A stretch of 33,538 nucleotides of DNA from Solirubrobacterales bacterium (GTDB taxonomy: Bacteria > Actinomycetota > Thermoleophilia > Solirubrobacterales > Solirubrobacteraceae), in NCBI GenBank assembly GCA_025964155.1, contig JAOPZJ010000138.1, positions 1 through 33,538 on the forward strand, read 5' to 3'. This document shows, one piece after another, positions 7,304 through 14,904 of this stretch (the first letter of the stretch is position 1; every line of letters begins with the position of its first letter). Below the pieces are notes generated by a model. The model saw nothing but the letters and a program-made list of their open reading frames with translations, was not told where the DNA came from and searched no databases. The position numbers and the translations under genes were made by a program.

Positions 7304-7690
7304 TCAGGCGCGCGCCGTCCCACGGCCGCGCAGCGCGCCACCCATGGCCCCGAAGAGCGCGCCCAGCGCCGTCGTGATGACGACGAGCACCCATTGCGGG
7401 TCCGCAAGCTCGGCCTGGGCCCGGTCGCCCGTCGCCGCCGCGGCGAGCAGGATGAACGTCCCGAAGAGCAGGCCGCCGCAGATCCCGCGCCGGGCCCCCT
7501 CCCCCGCCCCCGGGTGTTCATAGCCCGCTCCGATGCCACCGGCCACCCCGAGGATCGACAGGGCGAGGTACGCGGCCTCGTCGCGACCGAGGAGCAGGCC
7601 GGTCATCGCACCGAAGAGCGCGGGGACGACGACGGCGATGAGGACCTGGGTCTGCGGGGTCCGCTCCAGGAGCAACGGCGGGGGACGCAT
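7304..7690 (-). CDS. Small polytopic membrane protein, function unknown
   Basis: 128 residues with four hydrophobic stretches: around 16-35 (VLIAVVVPALFGAMTGLLLG), 40-56 (YLALSILGVAGGIGAGY), 68-87 (ICGGLLFGTFILLAAAATG) and 100-120 (VLVVITTALGALFGAMGGAL). Gly-rich helices (GAMTGLLLG, GALFGAMGGAL) suggest close helix packing. A strong Shine-Dalgarno AGGAGG lies at 7703-7708 on the minus strand before the ATG at 7690. I do not recognise the family. It is divergent from a cupredoxin gene and upstream of a TetR gene. No catalytic motif is visible. Confidence 0.75.
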   Translation of the reverse strand: MRPPPLLLERTPQTQVLIAVVVPALFGAMTGLLLGRDEAAYLALSILGVAGGIGAGYEHPGAGEGARRGICGGLLFGTFILLAAAATGDRAQAELADPQWVLVVITTALGALFGAMGGALRGRGTARA

Positions 7691-7701
7691 CGGGCGACAC
7701 T

Positions 7702-7747
7702 ACCTCCTGCGGAGGTCTGTCACTCCACGTTATGGTCGGTCGACCAT
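7702..7747. promoter_or_regulatory. Divergent control region with two perfect palindromes
   Basis: ACCTCC-tgc-GGAGGT (7702-7716) contains the minus-strand Shine-Dalgarno. ATGGTCG-gt-CGACCAT (7732-7747) is a 16-base palindrome that overlaps a -10-like TATGGT (7731-7736) and the cupredoxin start codon at 7746. Such a position suits a repressor operator; the regulator is unknown. Confidence 0.45.
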
Positions 7748-8228
7748 GGGTCGCCTGCTCGCCATCGCCGTCACGGTCGCCGCGGTCGCTGGTGCCATCA
7801 CGATCGCGCTCGGTGGCGTGAACACCGGGGACGGCGATACGGCCACCTCGCCGCCCGCGGTGGTCCCGGCGCGGGACGCCGTGGCCGCCGTGCCACCGGA
7901 GCGCTCGGGATCACCCGCGTCGCGGACCGCGTCGAGCGCCCGGTCCGCCGCGAGCGCGGGCGCGACCGTGCGTATGCGGCGCCTGCGGTTCGTGGACGGC
8001 GACGTGACGATCCGCCGCGGGACCGGCGTGCGCTTCGTCAACGACGACGACGTCGCCCACCGCGTCGTCGCGCGGGGCTCGGGCGGCTACGGGGCCACGG
8101 ACTTCGACACCGCCACCATCGCGCCGGGGCGGGCCGTGACGACCGTCGCGCTGCACGCGCCCGGCCGCTACACGTACGTCTGCACGCTGCACCCCACCGT
8201 GATGCTCGGCGCCGTCACCGTCCCGTAG
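7746..8228 (+). CDS. Membrane-anchored or secreted cupredoxin (plastocyanin-like)
   Basis: 160 residues. Residues 1-24 are a signal/anchor segment (MGRLLAIAVTVAAVAGAITIALGG), and 25-75 form a disordered Ala/Pro/Ser linker. Residues 77-160 form a cupredoxin fold: RLRFVDGDVTIRRGTGVRFVNDDDVAHRVV, then PGRYTYVCTLHPTVMLGAVTV. The four type-1 copper ligands are visible: His105, Cys146, His149 and Met153 (C-x2-H-x3-M). It probably carries electrons or copper outside the membrane. The ATG at 7746 has no Shine-Dalgarno nearby; a TATGGT -10-like box ends about 9 bases upstream, so the mRNA may be almost leaderless. The 3' end overlaps the convergent DsbA-like fragment by 14 bases. Confidence 0.85.
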   Translation: MGRLLAIAVTVAAVAGAITIALGGVNTGDGDTATSPPAVVPARDAVAAVPPERSGSPASRTASSARSAASAGATVRMRRLRFVDGDVTIRRGTGVRFVNDDDVAHRVVARGSGGYGATDFDTATIAPGRAVTTVALHAPGRYTYVCTLHPTVMLGAVTVP

Positions 8229-8406
8229 CGCTACGCGCCACGTCGAGCGCGAGGCGGTCTGGGATCTCCCGTGCAAGGCCGGCCATGACGTAGGTGTCAC
8301 GCACCTGGGCGTCGAACTCGGACAGCACGCGAACCATCGCCGGCTGGGCCGCCCAGGAGCGCGGGCATGCCGGATCGGTGTACGTCGTGACACTGATGAC
8401 CGCCAT
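8215..8406 (-). pseudogene. Truncated DsbA/FrnE-like thioredoxin-fold protein
   Basis: 63 residues, MAVISVTTYTDPACPRSW then AAQPAMVRVLSEFDAQVRDTYVMAGLAREI. This reproduces the N-terminus of actinobacterial DsbA-family oxidoreductases (T-DPACPWSW...P...L...F...V...Y-V-M-G-G-L). Here the motif is C14-P-R-S17, with one cysteine only. Family members are about 200 residues or more, with a helical insert and a cis-Pro loop; all of that is missing. The frame ends in unrelated sequence overlapping the cupredoxin 3' end, so a deletion or frameshift is likely. A genuine mini-protein cannot be excluded. Its start is 15 bases from the divergent kinase start. Confidence 0.55.
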
Positions 8407-8421
8407 ACCCGCACAATACGA

Positions 8422-9933
<1,512 letters not shown>

Positions 9934-9941
9934 TGGGTGCG

Positions 9942-10349
9942 TCAGCGTCCGTCGGTCGCGATCACCGGCTTGACGTCGATGACCGGCGTGCTGTCCAGCG
10001 CCTCGAGGTCGGCGACCTTCAGGCGCAGGCCGTGCAGCGCGAGGACCCGCACGCGATGCAGCCCGATCGGGTTCGGGCGGTCCGGCGAGCGCGTGCTGAA
10101 GACGCCCTGCTCGCGCTTGGCCGGGTCGCCGCGCGGATGCACGCGCAGCACGTCGCGGCGCGCGCGGTCCAGCCACGTCAGGACGATGAGCTCGTCGCCT
10201 TCACGGATCCCGTCGAGCCCGTCGGCCACCGCGGACTCGAAGACGACCCACGCGTCGGGTGCGCCTTCGTGGCCCTGCTTCGGCGCCGCCGCACGGTCGG
10301 TGAGCGGCGAGTGCACCACGCCGATCGGGATGAGCTCGCCCGCTGCCAT
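9942..10349 (-). CDS. trmO: TrmO/TsaA-family tRNA methyltransferase
   Basis: 135 residues, typical of the TsaA/YaeB beta-barrel: IPIGVVHSPLT at the N-terminus, VVFESAVADGLDGIREGDELIVLTWLDRA in the middle, and the SAM-binding signature GVFSTRSPDRPNPIGLHRVRVL. E. coli TrmO N6-methylates t6A37 of some tRNAs. E. coli TrmO has an additional C-terminal domain; the single-domain form here matches archaeal/actinobacterial homologues. It lies 10 bases after the PLP-enzyme gene, so it is probably co-transcribed. It ends 8 bases from the convergent kinase gene. Confidence 0.9.
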   Translation of the reverse strand: MAAGELIPIGVVHSPLTDRAAAPKQGHEGAPDAWVVFESAVADGLDGIREGDELIVLTWLDRARRDVLRVHPRGDPAKREQGVFSTRSPDRPNPIGLHRVRVLALHGLRLKVADLEALDSTPVIDVKPVIATDGR

Positions 10350-10359
10350 GCTCCCAACG

Positions 10360-11469
10360 TTACGCGGGAGGTGCGGTCACCGTCGCGTGCAGTGCCTGGC
10401 GCAGGTCGGCCACGAGATCGGCCGCCGCCTCGATGCCGACCGAGAGGCGCACGAGGTCGGACGGGACAGCGGCGTCGGAGCCCTCGACGGACTGGTGGGT
10501 CATCGCCTGCGGTACCTCGACGAGCGACTCCACGCCCCCGAGCGACTCGGCCAGCGTGAACAGCCGCGTCCGCTCGGCGACGCGCGTCGCGTCGGGGTGG
10601 CGGAAGCTCACCATGCCGCTGAAGCCCGGCCAGCGGACCTCGTGGACGCCTTCGGCGTCCTGCAGGAAGGCGACGACCGCCGCGGCGTTCTCGGCGTGCG
10701 CGCGCATCCGCAGCGCGAGCGTCCGCAGCCCACGGTGCACGAGGAAGGCGTCGAAGGGCCCGGGCACCGCGCCGATCGCGTTCTGCACGAACCGCACGGC
10801 GTCGTGGACCTCCGCGCCCGCGGTGATGACCGCGCCACCGACCGTGTCGGAGTGGCCCGCGAGGTACTTCGTGGTGGAGTGCACGACGGCGTCGGCGCCG
10901 AGCTCGAGCGGCCGCTGGTTGATCGGCGTGGCGAACGTGTTGTCCACCGCGACGAAGGCGCCGCGAGCCCGCTCCACCACGCCGGCGATGTCCACGACGT
11001 TCAGCATCGGGTTGGTCGGGGTCTCCACCCAGATCAGGCGCGTGTCGCCCCGGACCGCGCCGGCAAGGGCATCGAGATCGGTCTGGTCGACCATCGTGTA
11101 CTCCAGGCCCCACCGGGTCAGCACCTTGTCGACGAGCCGGAAGGTGCCGCCGTACAGGTCGGACGGGATGACGACGTGGTCGCCGGCCGAGCAGACCGCC
11201 GTGAGCAGCGCGTGGGTGGCGGCCATCCCCGAGGAGAACGCGGTTCCGTGGCCGCCCTCCAGGAGGCCGAGGGCGCGCTCGAGCGCCGCCCGGGTCGGGT
11301 TGGCGCTGCGCGCGTAGTCGAAGTCTTCGACGAACTCGCCGACGCTCGGCTGGCGGAAGGTGGATGTCTGGTGGATGGCGGGGATGACCGAGCCGTACGT
11401 CGGGTCCGGGTCCAGCCCCGCGTGCACGACCCGGGTCGCCAGGTCATGCCCGGCGTCGACGGCGCTCAT
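10360..11469 (-). CDS. Cystathionine gamma-synthase / gamma-lyase (PLP-dependent)
   Basis: 369 residues of the Cys/Met-metabolism PLP family: YARSANPTRAALERALGLLEGG, the substrate-site SSGMAA, ETPTNP (150-154), VDNTFATP, and the PLP lysine Lys201 in HSTTKYLAGHSD. Motifs alone do not separate gamma-synthase (MetB) from gamma-lyase. The upstream partner is a CBS-domain cystathionine beta-synthase, whose stop overlaps this start by 4 bases (ATGA at 11466-11469). That favours reverse transsulfuration: homocysteine plus serine to cystathionine, then to cysteine. A role as gamma-lyase is therefore the better guess. Confidence 0.9.
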   Translation of the reverse strand: MSAVDAGHDLATRVVHAGLDPDPTYGSVIPAIHQTSTFRQPSVGEFVEDFDYARSANPTRAALERALGLLEGGHGTAFSSGMAATHALLTAVCSAGDHVVIPSDLYGGTFRLVDKVLTRWGLEYTMVDQTDLDALAGAVRGDTRLIWVETPTNPMLNVVDIAGVVERARGAFVAVDNTFATPINQRPLELGADAVVHSTTKYLAGHSDTVGGAVITAGAEVHDAVRFVQNAIGAVPGPFDAFLVHRGLRTLALRMRAHAENAAAVVAFLQDAEGVHEVRWPGFSGMVSFRHPDATRVAERTRLFTLAESLGGVESLVEVPQAMTHQSVEGSDAAVPSDLVRLSVGIEAAADLVADLRQALHATVTAPPA

Positions 11470-12863
11470 CGGGCGAGCGCTTCAAGCAGGTCGGCGCGCG
11501 TGACGATGCCCGTGGGCCGGCCGTCGAGCGTGACGAGCAGGGCCTGGCGGTCGCCCGACAGCAGCTCGACGGCGTCACGCACCGGATCGCCCGCGGAGAC
11601 GGCCGGGAACGGCGGCTCCATCACGTCGACGATGGCGGCGTCGAGCACATCCGGGTCGGACACCGCGTGCTTGAGGACACCGCGCTCGCCGATCGAGCCG
11701 ACGACGGCCTGGTCGTCGTGCGCAGAGACGACCGGCAGTTGGGAGACGCGGTGCTCGTGCAGCAGCGCGACGGCGTTGCGAACGGGCTGATCGGTCCGGA
11801 CGGTGACGAGGGCCGGGATCGTGTCGTCGTGCTTGCGCAGCAGGACATCGCCGACGGACTCCTCGCCCGAGCGCTCCAGGAAGCCGTACTCGGTCATCCA
11901 GGCATCGGAGTAGATCTTGCTGAGGTAGGAGCGACCGCCGTCGGGGAGGATCACGGCGACGAGCGCCTTCGGGTCGTCGATGCCCGCGGCCACCTCGAGG
12001 GCGGCGTGGAGCGCCATGCCGCCCGAGCCACCGGCCAGGATGCCCTCCGTCATCGCCAGGCGGCGCGTGGTGAGGAACGAGTCACGGTCGCTGACGCGCA
12101 CCCAGCGGTCGACGACCGACGGGTCGAAGGTCGCGGGCCAGAAGTCCTCGCCGACGCCCTCGACGAGGTATCCCTTGACGTCCTCGGCGGTCGGGGCTGC
12201 GTAGATCGAGCCGACGGGGTCCGCGCCCACGACGACGAGCTCCGGATTGCGCTGCTTGAGGTAGCGCGCGGTGCCGGTGATCGTGCCGCCCGTGCCGACG
12301 CCGATGACGAGGTGGGTGATCCGCCCGCCGCTCTGCGTCCACAGCTCGGGGCCCGTCGTGGCGTAGTGGGCGGCCGGGTTGGCCGGGTTGCGGTACTGGT
12401 TGGGCTTGAACGCACCGGGGATCTCGGCGGCCAGCCGGTCAGAGACCGAGTAGTAGGACTCGGGCGACTCCGGCTCGACGTTGGTCGGGCACACGACGAC
12501 CTTGGCGCCGTAGGCGCGCAGCAGGTCGATCTTCTCGCGCGACATCTTGTCCGGCATGACGGCGATGACCTGGTAGCCCTTCAGGCGCGCCGCGATGGCC
12601 AGACCCGTGCCGGTGTTGCCGGAGGTGGGCTCGACGATCGTGCCCCCGGGGCGCAGCAGGCCGTCCCGCTCGGCGGCGTCGATGAGGGCCACGGCGATGC
12701 GGTCCTTGATCGAGCCGCCGGGATTGAGCGACTCGACCTTGGCCACGAGCTGGGGCGTCAGGCCCGCGCCGATGCGGCTCAGGCGCACGAGCGGCGTGCC
12801 GCCGATCGCGTCGAGAATCGAATCCTTGATGTCCGTCGTCGACGCCGTCGTGAGCGTGCTCAT
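11466..12863 (-). CDS. cbs: Cystathionine beta-synthase with two CBS domains
   Basis: 465 residues from the ATG at 12863; the longer frame upstream overlaps the divergent regulator. Residues 12-325 form the PLP fold type II core: SLNPGGSIKDR with Lys53, PTSGNTGTG, GVGTGGTITG, and the C-terminal GGSGGMALHAALEVA. Residues about 345-465 are a pair of CBS domains (VRNAVALLHEHRVSQLPVV; VRDAVELLSGDRQALLV), as in mycobacterial and eukaryotic Cbs, where they sense S-adenosylmethionine. It forms cystathionine from homocysteine and serine (or acetylserine). Its -10 box TACTAT sits 6 bases before the ATG. Confidence 0.93.
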   Translation of the reverse strand: MSTLTTASTTDIKDSILDAIGGTPLVRLSRIGAGLTPQLVAKVESLNPGGSIKDRIAVALIDAAERDGLLRPGGTIVEPTSGNTGTGLAIAARLKGYQVIAVMPDKMSREKIDLLRAYGAKVVVCPTNVEPESPESYYSVSDRLAAEIPGAFKPNQYRNPANPAAHYATTGPELWTQSGGRITHLVIGVGTGGTITGTARYLKQRNPELVVVGADPVGSIYAAPTAEDVKGYLVEGVGEDFWPATFDPSVVDRWVRVSDRDSFLTTRRLAMTEGILAGGSGGMALHAALEVAAGIDDPKALVAVILPDGGRSYLSKIYSDAWMTEYGFLERSGEESVGDVLLRKHDDTIPALVTVRTDQPVRNAVALLHEHRVSQLPVVSAHDDQAVVGSIGERGVLKHAVSDPDVLDAAIVDVMEPPFPAVSAGDPVRDAVELLSGDRQALLVTLDGRPTGIVTRADLLEALAR

Positions 12864-12890
12864 GCGGCCATAGTAGCCGACCGCCGCAGT
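12864..12890. promoter_or_regulatory. Divergent cbs / Lrp promoter region; leaderless cbs
   Basis: Only 27 bases separate the start codons. On the minus strand TACTAT (forward 12870-12875) ends 6 bases before the cbs ATG, which would put the transcript start at or next to the start codon. The overlapping plus-strand CATAGT could serve the Lrp gene. Neither gene has a Shine-Dalgarno sequence. Confidence 0.45.
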
Positions 12891-13391
12891 ATGTTCGGCG
12901 ATATGGCCCCCACACCGAACGCCCTTCTGGACGGGACCGATCGCGCGATCGTCGACGCCCTGGCCGCCGATGCGCGCATCTCCAACGCGGCGCTCGCCGA
13001 GCAGATCGGGATCGCGCCGTCGACCTGCCTCACGCGCGTCGCCCGCCTGCGCGACCGCGGCATCCTGCTCGGCTTCCACGCCGAGGTCGACCTCGCGGCG
13101 CTCGGCCGCCCGCTGCAGGCCGTGGTCGCCGTCCGCCTGGCCGCACACGACCGCGAGCAGATCGAGGACTTCACCGCCGCCATCAAGGAGCTCGCAGGCG
13201 TGCTCATGGTCTTCCACGTGACCGGACCGATCGACTACCTCGTGTGGGTCGCGGCGACCGACACGCAGGACTTGCGCCGCTTCGTGGTCGACCACCTCAC
13301 GACCCACCCCGCCGTCGCCCACGCGGAGACGTCGCTGGTCTACGAGCACGCCCGCGGGCCAGGGGTCTTCGGGGCCGTCGACGCGGCCTGA
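12891..13391 (+). CDS. Lrp/AsnC family transcriptional regulator
   Basis: 166 residues from the ATG at 12891; an in-frame ATG at 12903 is an equally plausible start. The N-terminal helix-turn-helix is LLDGTDRAIVDALAADARISNAALAEQIGIAPSTCLTRVARLRDRGIL. It is followed by the RAM/AsnC ligand-binding domain (LQAVVAVRLAAHDREQIEDFTAAIKELAGVLMVFHVTGPIDYLVWVAATD). Lrp-type proteins form octamers that sense amino acids. Being 27-39 bases from and divergent to cbs, it very likely controls sulfur amino-acid metabolism here; the effector is unknown. Confidence 0.92.
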   Translation: MFGDMAPTPNALLDGTDRAIVDALAADARISNAALAEQIGIAPSTCLTRVARLRDRGILLGFHAEVDLAALGRPLQAVVAVRLAAHDREQIEDFTAAIKELAGVLMVFHVTGPIDYLVWVAATDTQDLRRFVVDHLTTHPAVAHAETSLVYEHARGPGVFGAVDAA

Positions 13392-13435
13392 GCGATGCTT
13401 GACGGCCCACTCGGGCGCGATGGACAGCAGGCCGG

Positions 13436-13759
13436 CTAGCTCGGCGGTCGGTACGTCGCGGTGGCGGCCTTGCGCATGGCTTCCTGAGCCTCACCCGCAT
13501 CGAGCAGCACCGTCGTCTCGACCTTTGACAGCGCGCCGGCGGCCCCGATGGCCATCGCGAGCGAGGCCGCCGTGGCGTTGTCGGGCGCATCCATGACGAA
13601 CACGGCGTCGAACTCGCCGAAGGCAAACCAGAAGTCGGTCAGCTTCGCACCGAGCGACTCCGCGACCTCGGCGGCAGCCTTGCTGCGGTCCTGCGGGTTC
13701 CCCACCATCGCCTTGATGGCATCCGACGTATAGCTGACGCGACCGAGATAGCGAGGCAC
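13436..13759 (-). CDS. GYD-domain protein
   Basis: 107 residues from the GTG at 13759, with GGAGG (forward CCTCC at 13765-13769) just upstream. The sequence (PRYLGRVSYTSDAIKAMVGNPQDR, then VAESLGAKLTDFWFAFGEFDAVFVMDAPDNATAASLAMAIGAAGALSKVETTVLL) fits the GYD family, small ferredoxin-like-fold proteins of unknown function. Here the name-giving motif is degenerate (LTDFWFAFGEFDAVF). It stands alone between the Lrp gene and ddl; no partner is evident. Confidence 0.85.
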   Translation of the reverse strand: MPRYLGRVSYTSDAIKAMVGNPQDRSKAAAEVAESLGAKLTDFWFAFGEFDAVFVMDAPDNATAASLAMAIGAAGALSKVETTVLLDAGEAQEAMRKAATATYRPPS

Positions 13760-13769
13760 GTGATCCTCC

Positions 13770-13798
13770 GAATCGAGTGATTGGCAACCCGTCGATTC
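13770..13798. repeat. Inverted repeat in the GYD gene leader
   Basis: GAATCGA (13770-13776) and TCGATTC (13792-13798) form a perfect 7-bp stem with a 15-base loop, directly upstream of the GYD gene's Shine-Dalgarno. It could be an operator or an RNA hairpin. The rest of 13799-13929 shows no gene or recognisable signal. Confidence 0.5.
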
Positions 13799-13929
13799 TC
13801 CCCACCGGACCTTCTGGCCGCGGGGGAAGCAGGGGCCCCGGTCCAGGTCGATGCAGCGCCGGGGCTGGGGCTGACCGCTACCCCTTGACCGGTATGCGCG
13901 CCGGCGAAGATCGCTGCCAGAACGCCGGA

Positions 13930-14904
13930 TCAGAACTGGTAGGCGCGCTCGTGGTGGAAGCGGGCGACACCGACCTCGCACAGGCGCGTCAGCAGCTGCG
14001 GGTAGTCCAGGCCGGACGCGGCCCACAGCTTGCCGTACACGCTCGTCCGCGTCTGTCCGGGCATCGTGTTCAGCTCGTTGAGGAGCACGGTCTCGCCGTG
14101 GACGAAGAAGTCCGCGCGGGCCAGGCCGCTGCAGCCCGCGGCGGTGAACGCCGCGGCGGCCAGCTCCTTCACGCGGGCGGCCGCCGTCGGCGAGATCCGT
14201 GCGGGCACCACGAGCTGCATGCCGCCGGGGGTGTACTTCGCCTCGTAGTCGTACCACTCGCTCTGGATGACGATCTCGCCGGCGACCGAGACCTCCGGTG
14301 CCGCGGTGGACCCGAGCACCGAGCACTCCACCTCCAGGGCGCCCTCCGGGGCGTTGGCCTCCACGATCACCCGGCCGTCGTGGGCGAAGGCGACATCGAG
14401 CGCCGCTTCCAGCTCGTCGGCGGCCTTGACTTTCACGATGCCGACGGAGGATCCCAGCCGCGCGGGCTTGACCCAGCACGGCAGGCCCAGCCCGTCGACA
14501 TCGACGGTCTCGCGGGTCGGCGCCAGCACGGCCGCGTAGGGCACCTGCGCCAGGCCGGCCTGCGCCATGAGGTCCTTGAAGACGACCTTGTCCATGCAGC
14601 CGGCGCTCGCCAGGACCCCCGAGCCCACGTACGGGACGTCGAGCAGCTCGAGCAGTCCCTGCACCGTGCCGTCCTCACCGAAAGGCCCGTGGAGGACAGG
14701 GAAGACGACGTCGCTGTCGAGCAGGCCGCGGCCCGGACGCAGCGCGAGCTCCTCGCCGTCATACCACCACGTGCCGTCGCGCTGCAGCTGCACGTCGAGC
14801 ACCTCGTGCCCGGCCTCGGCCAGACCCTCGCGCACGGCGGCGGCGCTGTCGAGGGAGACGTCGTGCTCGGAGGACCGGCCTCCGGCCAGGACCGCGACCC
14901 TCAC
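13930..14904 (-). CDS. ddl: D-alanine-D-alanine ligase
   Basis: 324-residue ATP-grasp enzyme that joins two D-Ala for the peptidoglycan stem peptide. Visible motifs: VAVLAGGRSSEHDVSLDSA at the N-terminus, VFPVLHGPFGEDGTVQGLLE, the ATP-site KPARLGSSVGI, EVECSVLG, and the metal/product-site ARADFF ... LLNELNTMPGQT. In place of the Tyr of the VanA/Ddl-discriminating loop, SEWYDYEAKYTPGG is present as in ordinary Ddl. It starts with GTG at 14904 overlapping the pknB stop (GTGA), so it is the last gene of the cell-wall signalling operon. That is an uncommon neighbour for ddl in the classical actinobacterial cluster. Confidence 0.95.
   Translation of the reverse strand: MRVAVLAGGRSSEHDVSLDSAAAVREGLAEAGHEVLDVQLQRDGTWWYDGEELALRPGRGLLDSDVVFPVLHGPFGEDGTVQGLLELLDVPYVGSGVLASAGCMDKVVFKDLMAQAGLAQVPYAAVLAPTRETVDVDGLGLPCWVKPARLGSSVGIVKVKAADELEAALDVAFAHDGRVIVEANAPEGALEVECSVLGSTAAPEVSVAGEIVIQSEWYDYEAKYTPGGMQLVVPARISPTAAARVKELAAAAFTAAGCSGLARADFFVHGETVLLNELNTMPGQTRTSVYGKLWAASGLDYPQLLTRLCEVGVARFHHERAYQF

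Noticed and set aside
9937-11790. A long plus-strand frame over trmO and the cystathionine enzyme.
   Set aside because: Antisense shadow; the minus strand carries intact, motif-complete enzymes.
13760-13929. GC-rich segment before ddl inspected for a tRNA or small RNA.
   Set aside because: No cloverleaf or T-loop consensus on either strand; only the 7-bp inverted repeat near the GYD gene is convincing.
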